Positions 1-11,473 of a stretch of 64,000 nucleotides of DNA are shown piece after piece. Under the pieces are notes generated by a model. The model was not told the DNA's origin and did no database searches. It saw only the letters and a program-made list of their open reading frames with translations. This DNA is from Ancistrus triradiatus (taxonomy: Eukaryota > Chordata > Actinopteri > Siluriformes > Loricariidae), in contig JAJAGP010001521.1 of assembly GCA_025084515.1 (NCBI GenBank), forward strand, positions 1 to 64,000, in the 5' to 3' direction. Position numbers and translations under genes: made by a program. Position 1 is the stretch's first letter. Every line of letters begins with the position of its first letter.

Positions 1-250
1 CAGGGTATAGATTGGAATGAAGGGTGTAAGGTGCAGAATGAAGAGTGTAAGGTGCAGAATGAAGGGTGTAGGGTGCAGAATGAAGGGTGCAGGGTGTAGA
101 TTGGAATGAAGGGTGTAAGGTGCAGAATGAAGAGTGTAGGGTGCAGAATGAAGGGTGTAAGGTGCAGAATGAAGGGTGCAGGGTGTAGATTGGAATGAAG
201 GGTGTAAGGTGCAGAATGAAGGGTGTAGGCTGCAGAATGAAGGGTGTAAG
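1..250. repeat. 21-bp minisatellite with 89-bp higher-order period
   Basis: Tandem copies of a ~21-bp unit (GCAGAATGAAGGGTGTAAGG type) run from the window edge. A variant block carrying GTAGATTGGAATGAAG recurs at 1, 90 and 179, giving an 89-bp higher-order period. The array is cut by the window start, so its full length is unknown. A short open frame across it is a by-product of the repeat. Confidence 0.9.
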
Positions 251-1620
251 TCTAACACCCTGCAGGAGGAGGTGATGATGAGAGGAGAGAGTGTAAATTA
301 CTCAGCATTTCATCCTTCACGCTGCCGTACAGAACTGGGAGAAGAACAGCAGAAAGAAAATGAGATCTACAGGAAATCTAAAGATTTATTAATGCAGAAA
401 TCAAACCAGTTTATACAAACGTACAGTAAATCCAGATTATAGCTCTAACTAGAGGTGGGAGTGAGTCTCAAGTCAAGTCATGAAACTGATGCTCTAACTC
501 CAGTTTAACCATTTAAATCAGTCTAAAGACAGCTCATAAAGAGCTGAGTTTTATTTTCATTTTCACATCAATGACTTTTAGCTTATCTGTCGAACTCATC
601 ATACCAAACACACAGCATGTCAGAAACCCCAAATCATACAGAAGTTCATTTCTAGTGCCAGACCCTAGAGGTTTATCCATGTCCCTGAGTAATGTAATAT
701 TATAAAAGTTCTGCATAAGTATTTTTTAATTAAGTAGTGTAGTGGAGTTTAAAAGAATAATTTCTTTAAGTAATAATTGGTTGAAGCTGCAGTTTGTGGG
801 ACTAAAATCAGAGTGTTTCAGATTCGATGGTAACTATAGTTTGGGTTAAAGATCAAGATTTACTGCATTACTGAATATTACGTCTAGCTATGAGAGATTT
901 ATATAAAAAGTCCAAAGTATTTTGTATATTTTTTTCCTTCCAGGTGTCTAAAAATGTTTTTTTCTGTCGTTGCTGTGGTTAGATAAAGATAACAAGGCGA
1001 TCTGTATGATTTTTTGCAGATGATTTATGTAGTTTGTAGTTAAACTGTTATGTAGCCTCAGTTTCATCGATCTCTTTGTCTTACCCTCAGTAAAAGACGT
1101 CCTGCTTCAAAACGTTATAAGTTAGAAATGTCTTTTGAAATGAATACTTCTAGTTTTTACTTTGAGTACACTTAGTGGTATGTACGTTTGTACTTATACT
1201 TGGGTAAAATATATAAACATCACCTTTTACTTGAATATTTTTATCAGATTAGTAGTTATTTTACTTAAGTAAAGAACTCATGTGCTTCTGGCACTTCTGT
1301 GTGGGGTTTAGTTTTTAACTGTGTACACTTTGCCAGTACGAGGGTTCCCTAAATCAAGAACCAAACTTCAACATTACACCTAACTTCTGAAACCTCATCA
1401 AACTTTTGCACGTATTAGGTTTAATTTTCTCTGCCGTATTTGTGCCCAAACATCTTATTTTACAGTTGAATCATTATTTTTAGGATGATATTTAGCCTCA
1501 TGTAAACGAAACCCGAATCAGAGTTTAACTGCATTCTTTACTGATTAGTTCTTTGATAGCTAACGGATCTAGAACAGTTCCTGTTAGTGGGCTGGTTTAC
1601 TAAGAGTGCTGAACGTGGAA
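251..1620. other. Unique AT-rich DNA, no gene seen
   Basis: Non-repetitive AT-rich sequence with only short, compositionally random open frames. No splice-flanked exon, RNA gene or recognised mobile element was seen. Confidence 0.6.
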
Positions 1621-1624
1621 ACAC

Positions 1625-1645
1625 TCACACACACACACACACACT
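1625..1645. repeat. (CA)n microsatellite
   Basis: Short CA dinucleotide run with one interruption. Confidence 0.9.
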
Positions 1646-1780
1646 CTGCAGTGTCGTACTGAAGGTCCATACATTAGTCTTAAGTGTTTACTTGATGCAC
1701 TTCCTTCCATTCAAACAGTAGCAACATCCCCATTTATACCTCTGACCTTCAGCGTCCTGCTGAAAGAATGGAAATCCCTC

Positions 1781-1781
1781 A

Positions 1782-1834
<53 letters not shown>
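1781..1834. repeat. (CA)n microsatellite
   Basis: About 26 uninterrupted CA units. The overlapping open frame encoding alternating Cys-Val on the minus strand is only the translated repeat. Confidence 0.95.
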
Positions 1835-1835
<1 letters not shown>

Positions 1836-3420
1836 CTGGAGAATTCCTCAACACAAAGCCCAAGGTTTTTAAAACAATTCATCTGCAGTCTGTGAACTTT
1901 TGTTAGATGTATATGATCAGAAATAAAGAAAGAATTAGAGAGACAAATAAATGGACTAAAATGAAATGGATTAATGTACTAAAACAATGACCTTAAAACA
2001 AATAACAAACTTCTGTCAGTTCGATCCAAAAGGAAAGCAATCAATTTTAAGTGTTTTCTTGTTTTTATGATTTTTTTCTTCCAATTCATACTGATTTTAA
2101 GTAAAAAGCTTAACATATAAAATGATTCCTTTCCTTTTGGATCACAGAGTCAGAGCAGCTTGATGTTCTTAGGTCATTGCAGTGCTGGAGTCAAGACCAG
2201 TTTAAGATTTTTTCATGCAAGAATAAAAAGAAGAAAATGGAAAAAATTTACATTCATTATACATTATATAATACAGTATAATATCATATAGCATAATTAT
2301 TAATACATAATATTATATTTCATCCCATATTCTGTAAATATAGCATAAAATAATATAGAGCCTAAAATGATGATTAATTTTTATTCTATTTTATTCCTAA
2401 TCAATCTAAGGTAATATAAGTTCAGGAAGTAAGTGATGGTGATGATTCTGTTTCCCTTCTTCTCTTTTTCTAACTTAATCAGAATCAACACATAAAGCCA
2501 CCTGAATATAAACAACAACATCCATTATATTCATTTATTATTATTAAATAAAAATAATAACATCATGATAATAACATTTCAGTCTTCCCTCAAACAAAAA
2601 CCTTCCTAAACTATACCAACTAAATAAAGCAAAAATGCAGAAAGGTGAAAATGTCAGACTGTTATAAATAAATCAGGTTCACTGATTGGATCCTGAGTGA
2701 GAAGAGCAGGATCATGTTTTAGCCAATCAGAGTGCAGACCAAGTCCAAATGAGGTCCAGAACTAGACCGGACTCAAGTACTACAACAGCTGTACACTACA
2801 CTCATTGTTTTAGTACATTAAGCCACTTGTTTACTTGTAATAGGTTTAAATGGGAAGAAAAAGCTTGAGATAAAAATTACTTATATAAAAGAAATTAGGA
2901 TATTATTTATACATAAACATCTGCCACATTTTTCCACCATTTTGGAATTGAACCTTGGAATCAATGAGCAGAATCGGAATCAATGAAATTCTTTTTCTTG
3001 CTCATTTTAATACCGCATTGGCCTAAAACCCACCTACTGCAAAGTTCACTTTTCAAAAAATCTTTGTACTTCTTGCACAAAATGGTAGCATATTGGAAAA
3101 AAAACATCTCTTTTTCTTTCTTTTTTTGCCATTTTTTTCCTTTAACTTTAAAGAACTCACCTCAGGTTCCTCAATTAATAATAATGACCAAAACAGAAAC
3201 ACTTTTGAAAGTAAGTCCTAATCTATTTCATGCAGCATTTATGTACATTTATGTACTTGTGTTTAATTTAACACTCGACGTGTCTTTAATGGGAAAACTT
3301 GGTGGATTTGGCAGAATATCAGAGGCTGTATTTGATACTTGAGGGGATATCACAGCTGGAAAATGCCTCAAACTGTTACTGGTGTAAGCGCTGATGAATA
3401 ATGACACACCTTTATGTTAT
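1835..3420. other. Unique AT-rich DNA, no gene seen
   Basis: AT-rich sequence with many short ATAATAT stretches. The open frame at 2983-3342 is low-complexity Phe/Leu/Ser-rich, has no recognisable domain and is not supported as a gene. Confidence 0.5.
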
Positions 3421-3474
3421 ACAGTAATATTAATAATATTAATACAGTAATATTAATACAGTAATATTAATAAG
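3421..3474. repeat. Short tandem repeat, TAATATTAATACAG type
   Basis: About three imperfect copies of a 14-18-bp unit built on TAATATTAATA. Confidence 0.7.
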
Positions 3475-3885
3475 AATAATGATCAGAGAAGGTCTCTGTT
3501 CTCGTTCTGTTCCGTGTAATCTCAATAAATCTCTGTGCTTCATTCTGAAGGTCCAGACACAGGAAGTGAACGGTAGCTCAGCAGGAAGTCGACGCTGACG
3601 TAGTGGAAATGACTAGCGAGGCTGGAGCGCTGAGATTAGACTAGCTGATGAATTTAGCAGAGCTCCGTATTCCAAATAAGCTCAAATAATTGAGCAGTGA
3701 AGCAAAGATTGTTAAATCATAAACAACACAGTGCAGTGACATCAGAATGAAAAAAAAACTACTCAGGAAAATGACTGTACTTTTAATAAATGACTGATTT
3801 AAACACTCAGAGATGTGTAATGTCTGAATAGCAGCGTTTCCGTTCCATATTTTGCATAATAATCCCTTTTATTTTCTCTACCTGA

Positions 3886-3965
3886 AGTTAGGCTCGATAA
3901 AGCCACACAGGCGATTGCGCATGCCCAGTGCAGTCTTTACCTTTACCTTCATGTAGCAGGTATGT
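3886..3965 (+). promoter_or_regulatory. Possible promoter / non-coding first exon
   Basis: A GC-richer patch in AT-rich DNA has an NRF1-like core (TTGCGCATGCCC), then a pyrimidine-rich stretch and a good 5' splice-site sequence, CAG|GTATGT at about 3957-3965. This is the look of a short untranslated first exon. No downstream coding exon was recognised, so the call is weak. Confidence 0.15.
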
Positions 3966-4520
3966 ACATAGTTAGCTTGATATACTCTCTCTGTCTAATT
4001 CAGTTTCCCAGCCCTATATCTTGATAAGTTTTATTATATATATACTAAATACGGTATCTTATAATGTCGTCAGAATGTTTACATTTCCTTTCGTCGGTCC
4101 TTTTAGTCTCGAATTTTACGATGCTAAGTCCTGTTAGCACGTCTATGAGTTTTCTTATATACCGTTAGCATTAAGCTAACTGCGCTATGGCTTACTTAGG
4201 AAACTTATGAAGTGTGTCAGGTGTTCATAAGATCGGATTGTTTAATAAAAACTCAAGCCAATTTTTTATATTATATATACTATTAATAGTAGTGTATTAT
4301 ATACATGTTTATTGTTATTATTATTGGTTCGATGATTATTACTGCTATAAATATTAACGACATAATGTAAATACTAATGAATATTCCATTATTATTTTTT
4401 ATTGCAAGTTATTATTATTTTAAGGTGTTAGTTGTATATTACTGTTATTTATTTATTTATTTAGTTTGATTATTATTATTATTATTATTGTTATTGTTAT
4501 TGTTATTGTTGTTATATTTT

Positions 4521-4620
4521 AATCCAAGAAGCTGAATCTGTTCATCTGGACATAGATTTTGTTCATCAGCTACAACAAACAAAATCTATGTCCAGATGAA
4601 CAGATTGAGCTTCTTGGATT
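4521..4620. repeat. Near-perfect 43-bp inverted repeat (hairpin)
   Basis: Arms 4521-4563 and 4578-4620 are reverse complements with one mismatch, around a 14-nt loop. They would form a 43-bp stem. The sequence following the right arm (to about 4660) resembles, from memory, tail sequences of fish retroelements (possibly Penelope-like). The palindrome may be a fold-back rearrangement of such a tail. AT repeats lie directly downstream. Confidence 0.85.
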
Positions 4621-4688
4621 TTCTTACCTGGATCATTGAGCATGCATCAAGACGTTATATTTTAATGTTAATATAATATTATTATATT

Positions 4689-4694
<6 letters not shown>

Positions 4695-4743
<49 letters not shown>
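4695..4743. repeat. (AT)n microsatellite
   Basis: Uninterrupted AT run of about 24 units inside a wider ATT/TAA-rich tract (about 4260-5360). Confidence 0.95.
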
Positions 4744-4749
<6 letters not shown>

Positions 4750-4979
4750 TTATATTATTATATTATTAATATTATATTGTATGTAATAAAATATTAATAA
4801 TTATGTATAATAAAATATTAATAATTCAATTATTAATTATTATTATTACAGTGATTGTTATTTATATACTTTAAATGCTAATGAATATACTATATTTTCC
4901 TATTAATATTACCACTGCTACTGTTAATATCAAATTATTATTATTAACTTTTTTTTACTATAAAACAATTAATAAACAA

Positions 4980-4984
<5 letters not shown>

Positions 4985-5024
<40 letters not shown>
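4985..5024. repeat. (AT)n microsatellite
   Basis: Uninterrupted run of about 20 TA units. Confidence 0.95.
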
Positions 5025-5027
<3 letters not shown>

Positions 5028-5818
5028 AATTAAAATATATTATTGTTATTATTAATATTAGTAGCAAAATTTTATTGCTTTAACAATTATTAGTGATGTG
5101 TTGCTATTTTTTATTATTATTATAGCAGTTATATTATTTTTATTGTTATTATTACAATGATTATTATTGTTTATATTGACATACTTTAAAAGCTACTAAA
5201 AGCTACTACAGTTTATATCAAATTACTATTATTTTAACAATTATTTTTATTTAACAATTATTATTTACCAATTAAAATATATTATTATTAGTAGTAGTAG
5301 TAGTAGAAATGTATAATTACTTTAACAGTTAATAGTTGTATATTAACATTCCGATAAAAAAAAAAAAATTTAAATAAATAAATTATTATTCAGAACTGCT
5401 GTTGTATGAAACAGTAAATGTGTGTGATTTGTTAGTAAGAGGTAAGGATGGATTTATTTTATTAGAAGCTGATGTGAGCTGATGAACTGCAGTGTGCTTA
5501 ATGAATGCAGTTCTTTAAGATCTCTCTCTGACCCCAGTCCTGTCCCACATGACCCTCAGTTATAATGATTTTCCCACGATCTCTCTCCAAACTAAAGACA
5601 TTGAACTGTTACATAAAAGGAACTGAAATCAGTGTGTGAATGAGAAACACTGACATTCATTTACAAAAGGAGAAATGCAGGTTCCTTTAAACTGAGATTA
5701 ATTAATGATTAAGGAATAAACTTAAATAAATTCATTTAGATTATTAATTTATTGCAATTATATTTGTAGAAAATAGTCTACAGATATGTGGCATTCTTTA
5801 TAATGCTAACAGCACTAC

Positions 5819-5819
<1 letters not shown>

Positions 5820-5850
<31 letters not shown>

Positions 5851-5868
5851 ATTTTATAATACGAACAC

Positions 5869-5905
<37 letters not shown>

Positions 5906-6078
5906 TTAATAATATTAATAATAATATATTTTATAATACTAACAGCATTTCTAAAATAATAATAATAATAATAATAATAACAATAATAATAAGAATAAGA
6001 ATGATACATTTTATAATACAATAGTAATAATAATAATAATAGTAATAATAATAATAATAATAATACTAACAGCATTTC

Positions 6079-6121
<43 letters not shown>

Positions 6122-6207
6122 GTTTGTAATACGAACACCATAATAATAATAATAATAATAATGATAATAATAATAATAATATATTTTATAATACCTAACA
6201 GGATTTC

Positions 6208-6248
<41 letters not shown>

Positions 6249-6267
6249 ATTTTATTATACGAACACC

Positions 6268-6315
<48 letters not shown>

Positions 6316-6449
6316 TATTTTATAATACTAACAGCATTTCTATAATAATAATAATAATAATAATAACAATAAGATGATGATGATGATGATGATGATAATA
6401 ATAATATATTTTATAATATTAACACCACCACTACTAGTACTACTACTAC

Positions 6450-6487
<38 letters not shown>

Positions 6488-6514
6488 TATATTTTATAAT
6501 ACTAACAGCATTTC

Positions 6515-6556
<42 letters not shown>

Positions 6557-6612
6557 TATTATTATTATTATTATTATATATTTTATAATACTAACACCAC
6601 TACTACTATAAT
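5820..6612. repeat. (AAT)n array punctuated by a conserved ~26-bp spacer
   Basis: Runs of AAT/ATT alternate with a spacer of the type TATTTTATAATACTAACAGC followed by ATTTCTA or ACCACTA. The spacer recurs about a dozen times (for example near 5926, 6182, 6313, 6488 and 6576). Small GAT and ACT sub-runs occur at 6373-6396 and 6422-6450. Open frames of poly-Ile and poly-Tyr here are translated repeat, not genes. Confidence 0.9.
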
Positions 6613-6819
6613 AATAAATAGAAAAATGAAATGCATAAAACAGTAAAACAGATTAAATGCAAGACAAAAGGATGATAATAATTAATAAATCATTTAAGTA
6701 CAGATCAGTCCAATCAAATTGAAAAGAAAAAATGATTGACGCCCAAGAAACAAATGAGGAATAAATAAAGGATTGCAGTTACCTAAAAGATGTACAATAT
6801 TAATGTATTTAATTGGAAA

Positions 6820-6881
<62 letters not shown>
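6820..6881. repeat. (AAT)n microsatellite
   Basis: About 20 uninterrupted AAT units, close to the 5820-6612 array but without its spacer. Confidence 0.95.
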
Positions 6882-6882
<1 letters not shown>

Positions 6883-7129
6883 TGAATAAATAATTTGGGT
6901 CGAATTAATTGCTTCTGATTATTTTATTATAATTATTAGATTTGTATTAGCTTACGAAAAATATTTAGCATTGATTAGTGTGAAGGAAAATGATAAAAAG
7001 TAATTTTAGCGTGGTATTAAAAAGTTATTATGTACAATAATAGTTGTTATGTACAGTGTGATAAAAAATAACTAGAGTATCAAGTCTTTGTATTAAGTAA
7101 ACACTGACGGTGCATCTGAACAGCTCTGT

Positions 7130-7142
7130 CGCCACCTGGTGG
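7130..7142 (-). promoter_or_regulatory. CTCF-like motif
   Basis: CGCCACCTGGTGG differs at one base from the reverse complement of the core CTCF motif (CCACCAGGGGGCG). It lies in unique sequence. Motif match only; such matches are common in fish genomes. Confidence 0.35.
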
Positions 7143-8130
7143 ATAATCGACTCACTACAGGCTGGATCAGAATAAGCACTATGTGCAATTTATTAAAGTG
7201 GATTTATTAAAGAATAACAGAGAGGTGTGGTCTATGGGTGTGTCCAGTGGGTGTGGTCTGTATGGAGAGGAAAACGTTTGTCCCACTTAAAGACAGCCCA
7301 CCTGTTTAAATAAGACACACCCACCAATCTGTGGGCTGCAGACAGGCTTTATTTGGTCTTGTTTGTTATTCCCTATTGTGTAAAAGTTTGTGTGATTGTA
7401 CTTGGTTTTTTACTATATGTTTGTTTGTTTATTTTTTTGTAACTTTTTCTAAACGACCTGCCTGTGAGAACTCAAATTAAAATACAGAACATTTTCTGCA
7501 ATCCTTTGTTTTTTTTTTTAAATCCTCCATAATTTGGAGTAAAGTTTGCTGTCACCACGCCTGGACCTCCCGGTGTGTGTTCACCTCCTGCTGACTGTGA
7601 GAGTGTGTGTGTCAGAGTGTGTGTGTCCTGTTTGTCTCCAGAGTTGTAGTTGAGGCTGAATGCTCTCCTAATCGTTCTCACAGTGAGTCGACAGGTCCTT
7701 TGCATAAATCTGTTTTCTTTTAAATATATTTCCTTTTTTCCTCCATGAGCATATTTTCCATGATTTGTTAGAGGGGCTTATAGTGGAAATGCTGATAGAT
7801 CGAGCTTCTTTACATGCACGCGTTTAAACGAAGTGTGAGACAGAAGAGGTACTGTACATCTAATGCAGTTGCATTTTTGAAAACCAGAGGGCACAATTGT
7901 ACATCCTATACCACACGTCTTCTGTCCTCCGATGGAAACTAAGAGATTTGGGATGTGATACAGCAACCTGTTAGACAGCCTGAGCCTGAGGACGGCTCTC
8001 AGCGTGAGACAGCACTTAGCTATCTATTTCTCTGCTTAGCTCAGTTCTGTCGGTTTCAGGGGACCAAAGATTTGTTGTTTAAAAGCTTGGATGAGAAAAC
8101 GTATGTTGTTTTGCATGAATACTAATAATT
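7143..8130. other. Unique DNA, no gene seen
   Basis: Mostly unique sequence. Two short open frames on the minus strand (7472-7705 and 7778-7966) have no recognisable domain and no supporting splice context. Confidence 0.5.
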
Positions 8131-8860
8131 AAAATAACAATAATAAACATGAAAATGAAATTCATGAAACAACTAAACAAATTAAATGTGAGAATAAAGG
8201 ATGTTAATAATTAATAAATAATTTTTCAATCCAATCCAATAAAAAAGAGAAATTGTTTGAAGACAAAAAAAGCAAAATTATTTAATTTAAATTATTTAAC
8301 AACAAATAAATATGTAGTAAATAAAATAACCTACATAAATAAAGGAAGGAAATTTTTTTTTTAAAAGGAGTAAAAGAAAGAAGGACTAATAGATAAATAA
8401 ATATATAAATACATAAATAAATGAATAAATAAATAGAGGAGTTCCAAAAGTTAAAAAGTAAGCAAAAAGAAAATATGATTAAAAAAGGAAGAAAAAGAAA
8501 AATGAATCGAGTTAAAAGTTTAAATCTAAATAAATAAATGAAATAAAAGAAAATGTTTGAAAAGGAACCAAAGAAATATTAAAAAAGGCTCAAAACTAAA
8601 GACATAAATTGGAAAAGAAAGAAAAAAAGAATAAATTATTATAAACAAAGTAAATATTTACAAGAAAAGGGAAAACGCAAAGACATTGATGAATAAATAA
8701 ATAAATAAAAATATAAATGAATAAATGGAGGAATTACTAAGTGAAAGGTAATAAGTAAGTAAAAAGGACATGATATTAATTATAATAAACATGAAATTAA
8801 TAAAACAGTAAAACTAATGAAATGCGTGAAAAATTAAGTTCAGATTAATTGCTGATTTTT
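8131..8860. repeat. Degenerate A-rich AAAT/GAAA simple-sequence tract
   Basis: Strongly A-rich sequence made of diverged AAATA and AAAAG motifs, with short (AAAT)n runs near 8396-8432 and 8694-8712. Confidence 0.75.
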
Positions 8861-9059
8861 TTTTTTGTTAGATTAAGGTTATTTGTTTAGTTTGTTTTTG
8901 GCACCTTGCTCATGTCGGTCCTCGTGAGCTCGGGGCGGGGGATGTGGGACTCAAACCCCAGTCGGTGGTGTGAATCCGAACACTTATCACTCATTAATGT
9001 TGGGTGTGTACTAACCAGGCTCTAAGGGTTACTATAAAGCCAGTAAGGTTTCTGAAGGC

Positions 9060-9480
9060 TATTTCACGCAAACCCTCAGTTCTGTTTTAATTTCTCCAGC
9101 TTCCCAGAGGCTGGCAAACAGAAAGTCTGCGTCCTTCGACAGAAAGAGCACTTAGCCCGGCTCGCGTCTGCGATTGATCGGTCCTAACGAGGGTTAATGG
9201 CTTAACGATGCAGCGAGAGAAACCTCGACCTGCTGGTGAAGAACTTGCATTAAAAACAGATTAAATCCAGACGCTGAGCAAACAGCCTCCGGGGCGACTC
9301 TGCTTCCAAAGCGTCCATAATTGGGCCGGATTTGACCCTCGCTCCCCAAATCCACTGCGCCGCCTTTCATACCGACACGGGGGCGCAGGGGCCCACGCAG
9401 CACGCTGCCAATCAGCTGCTCATTCCCTTAACCTCCCTAAACGATCAATAAAACATCATAAAAGCCGACCCACGCTTCCT
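9060..9480. other. Unique GC-richer island, candidate conserved non-coding or exonic region
   Basis: A non-repetitive island of balanced base composition is embedded between AT-rich simple repeats. It contains AATTAG and CTAATTAG homeodomain-type cores and adjoins the coding-like stretch ending at 9789. Contrast with its surroundings is the only evidence; conservation cannot be tested here. Confidence 0.3.
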
Positions 9481-9573
9481 AATTAGCAGAGCTCGGGCCA
9501 AAATGGTAAAAAGTTCCGAATGCAGCGACTGCAGGAGAAAAAAACCAAGCCCGGCTCCCTCGGATGATGCAAC

Positions 9574-9789
9574 TCCAGGAAAGACAATATGCACGAGATC
9601 AGTGAGAAGCCTGCAAAAAGAAAGAGCATCCCTTTCAACTCGACCTCGTCCTTCAGAAAGCTCTCGGGGCTCGCTCATCTGGATCTCCCGATCATCATCG
9701 GATCCGTCGCCTCGAGGAACCGAAGGGAGAGGCCCGACGCCAACGGCATGCCAACGCCACAGCCCAGTCTCATCACCTTCGGCTTCTGA
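9574..9789 (+). CDS. Candidate coding exon, unrecognised (possible 3'-terminal exon)
   Basis: A possible acceptor (CTCCAG at about 9569-9574) is followed by a frame with the in-frame Met at 9589 and a stop at 9787-9789. The ~66-residue peptide is well mixed in composition, unlike the repeat-derived frames elsewhere. It is basic and Ser-rich first (AKRKSIPFNSTSSFRKL), then has a hydrophobic strand LAHLDLPIIIGSV and a tail ending SLITFGF. The strand is loosely reminiscent of the last beta-strand of alpha-arrestin C domains, but this rests on a few residues. No partner exons were found. It could be a real terminal exon, a conserved non-coding element that happens to be open, or chance. The overlapping frame 9503-9802 is judged less likely. 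Confidence 0.3.
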   Translation, partial: SRKDNMHEISEKPAKRKSIPFNSTSSFRKLSGLAHLDLPIIIGSVASRNRRERPDANGMPTPQPSLITFGF

Positions 9790-9957
9790 CCCGCCGGTTT
9801 AGCGCTGGGCGGGTCAAGGTTCCACCTCAGAACCTCATCAAGAGTCCAAAGCGTGAAAACGCCGCAGGAGACTCGGGCTGTTATGGAGAAAACTTTAGTA
9901 CTTTAACAAATCAGGATTTTAATCACTGGTTTGAATCACATCATTATGTAGCTTTTT

Positions 9958-10003
9958 TTTACCTCATTACTAGCCCTAAAGTGCTCGCATCCCAACTTTT
10001 TTT
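9958..10003. mobile_element. Tc1-like terminal-repeat fragment
   Basis: The sequence from TTTTACCTCATTACTAGCCC to the CCCAACTTTTTTTGGAA motif matches the terminal-repeat interior of the Tc1-like element at 44554-45650 (right arm near 45450-45500). Only the end fragment is present. Confidence 0.7.
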
Positions 10004-10934
10004 GGAAAGTAAGTAAATAAATAAATTAAATAACTATTAATCTAAAATAAGTAATAGATACATAAATATATTTTAAAATAAATAAATATCTAAATAAATA
10101 ATTAAGTTAAAATAAATGGGTAAATAATACCCAAAATAAATAAATAATAAACCAAAATGTATTTAAATAAATAAATACAATAAATATACAGAAATTAATG
10201 TAAAAGATAAATAAAAAAGAAATTTGAATGATAATAAATCTAAAATAAGTGAGTAAATAAATAACTTAAAATAAACATTAAGCTAAAATGAGTGAGAAAA
10301 TAAAGAGAAAATAAATAAATAAAATACATATGAAACTAAAATGTGAGTAAGTAAATAAATAATAAGCCAAAAGAAGTTAGTGAGTCAATAAATAAATGAA
10401 TAAACAAATTGATTTAAATGAATACATTAAATAAGTATAAAATAGACACATCTAAAATATGTAAGTAAATGAAAAAAAAAGAATAAATGAGTAAATATTA
10501 CAATAAAATAAATAAATATTAAGCAAAAATAAGTGAGTTAATAAATAAATTAAAATACATACTTAGCTAAAATGTGAGTAAATAAATAAATAAACAAATA
10601 TTTACATATATTGTTTGTAAATTGTAAATAAATTAATGTAAAACAAGTAAATAAAAATACATTTTAATCTAAAATAAATAAATGAATAAATAGGTAAATA
10701 CATAATAAGCCAAAATAAGTTAGTCAGTCAATAAATAAATGATTAAATACATTTTAAATAAACAAATTAAATAATTATACATAAATGAATCTAAATTACT
10801 AAATCTATCTTAAATAACTAAATATTACACTAAAATGGGGGAGTAAATAAACAGAAAATAAATAAATAAAATACTAAACTAAAATGTGAGTAAATAAATA
10901 CAGAAAAGAATAGGTAAATGAATCTAAAATGACC

Positions 10935-11125
10935 TGACACTGAACTGAGTTCGAATACACCCCTGAATATGTTTCAGGCCTGTGTGTGAGAGTGTGTGTG
11001 TCAGTGTGTGTGTGCCAGTGTGTGTGTGTGTTCCTGCCTTGCTCCCTGTGTTGCCAGCTAGGCACCGGCTGTCCCGAAGCTGCGATTAGGGTAAGTGGGT
11101 AAGGAAATGAATGAATGAAGGGATC
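10935..11125. repeat. Dispersed fish repeat fragment with imperfect (GT)n and GAAT tail
   Basis: A GT-rich segment (10981-11030) is followed by a TTCCTGCCTTGCTCCCTGTG-type segment and a GGTAAGTGGGTAAGGAAATG segment ending in (GAAT)n. This layout is familiar from a common fish dispersed repeat. A related fragment ends at about 12542 and another lies at 48880-49190. Confidence 0.55.
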
Positions 11126-11204
11126 TTTAAATTGAAATGTATAACTTCATCTGTGTTTCTTGAAGGAACAACAGCAGTGCTTGAAATGTGGCAGTTAGAA
11201 GGAA

Positions 11205-11240
11205 TGTGTGTTTGTGTCCTAATACTTTTGGCCACAAGTG
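11205..11240. mobile_element. DNA-transposon end motif
   Basis: TTTGTGTCCTAATACTTTTG followed by GCCAC matches the end-derived motif also found at 18589-18660, 19526-19600, 37527-37580 and 38322-38348. Confidence 0.5.
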
Positions 11241-11433
11241 AGCAAATAAATATTAAAATCAAGAAATTAGTATTAAGCTGAAATAAGTGAGTAATAAATA
11301 AACAAATAAATAAAATATTAAACTAACTAACTAACTAAATAATAATAATAATATAAATAAATATAAAAAAATATTTAAATAAATATTAAGCCAAAATAAG
11401 TTAGTGAGTAAATAAATAAAGGAATGAATTTAT

Positions 11434-11473
<40 letters not shown>

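Noticed and set aside
1..250. CRISPR-like array
   Set aside because: Repeats are contiguous and variable without unique spacers, and the sequence is vertebrate; it is a minisatellite. The 5820-6612 array has constant spacers and variable AAT runs, also not CRISPR.
4163..4179. GTTAGCATTAAGCTAAC palindrome as an operator-like site
   Set aside because: GCTAAC/GTTAGC words are very common in fish genomes, and nothing around it suggests a specific factor.
5854..6250. Poly-Ile and poly-Tyr open frames
   Set aside because: Translation of the AAT repeat array.
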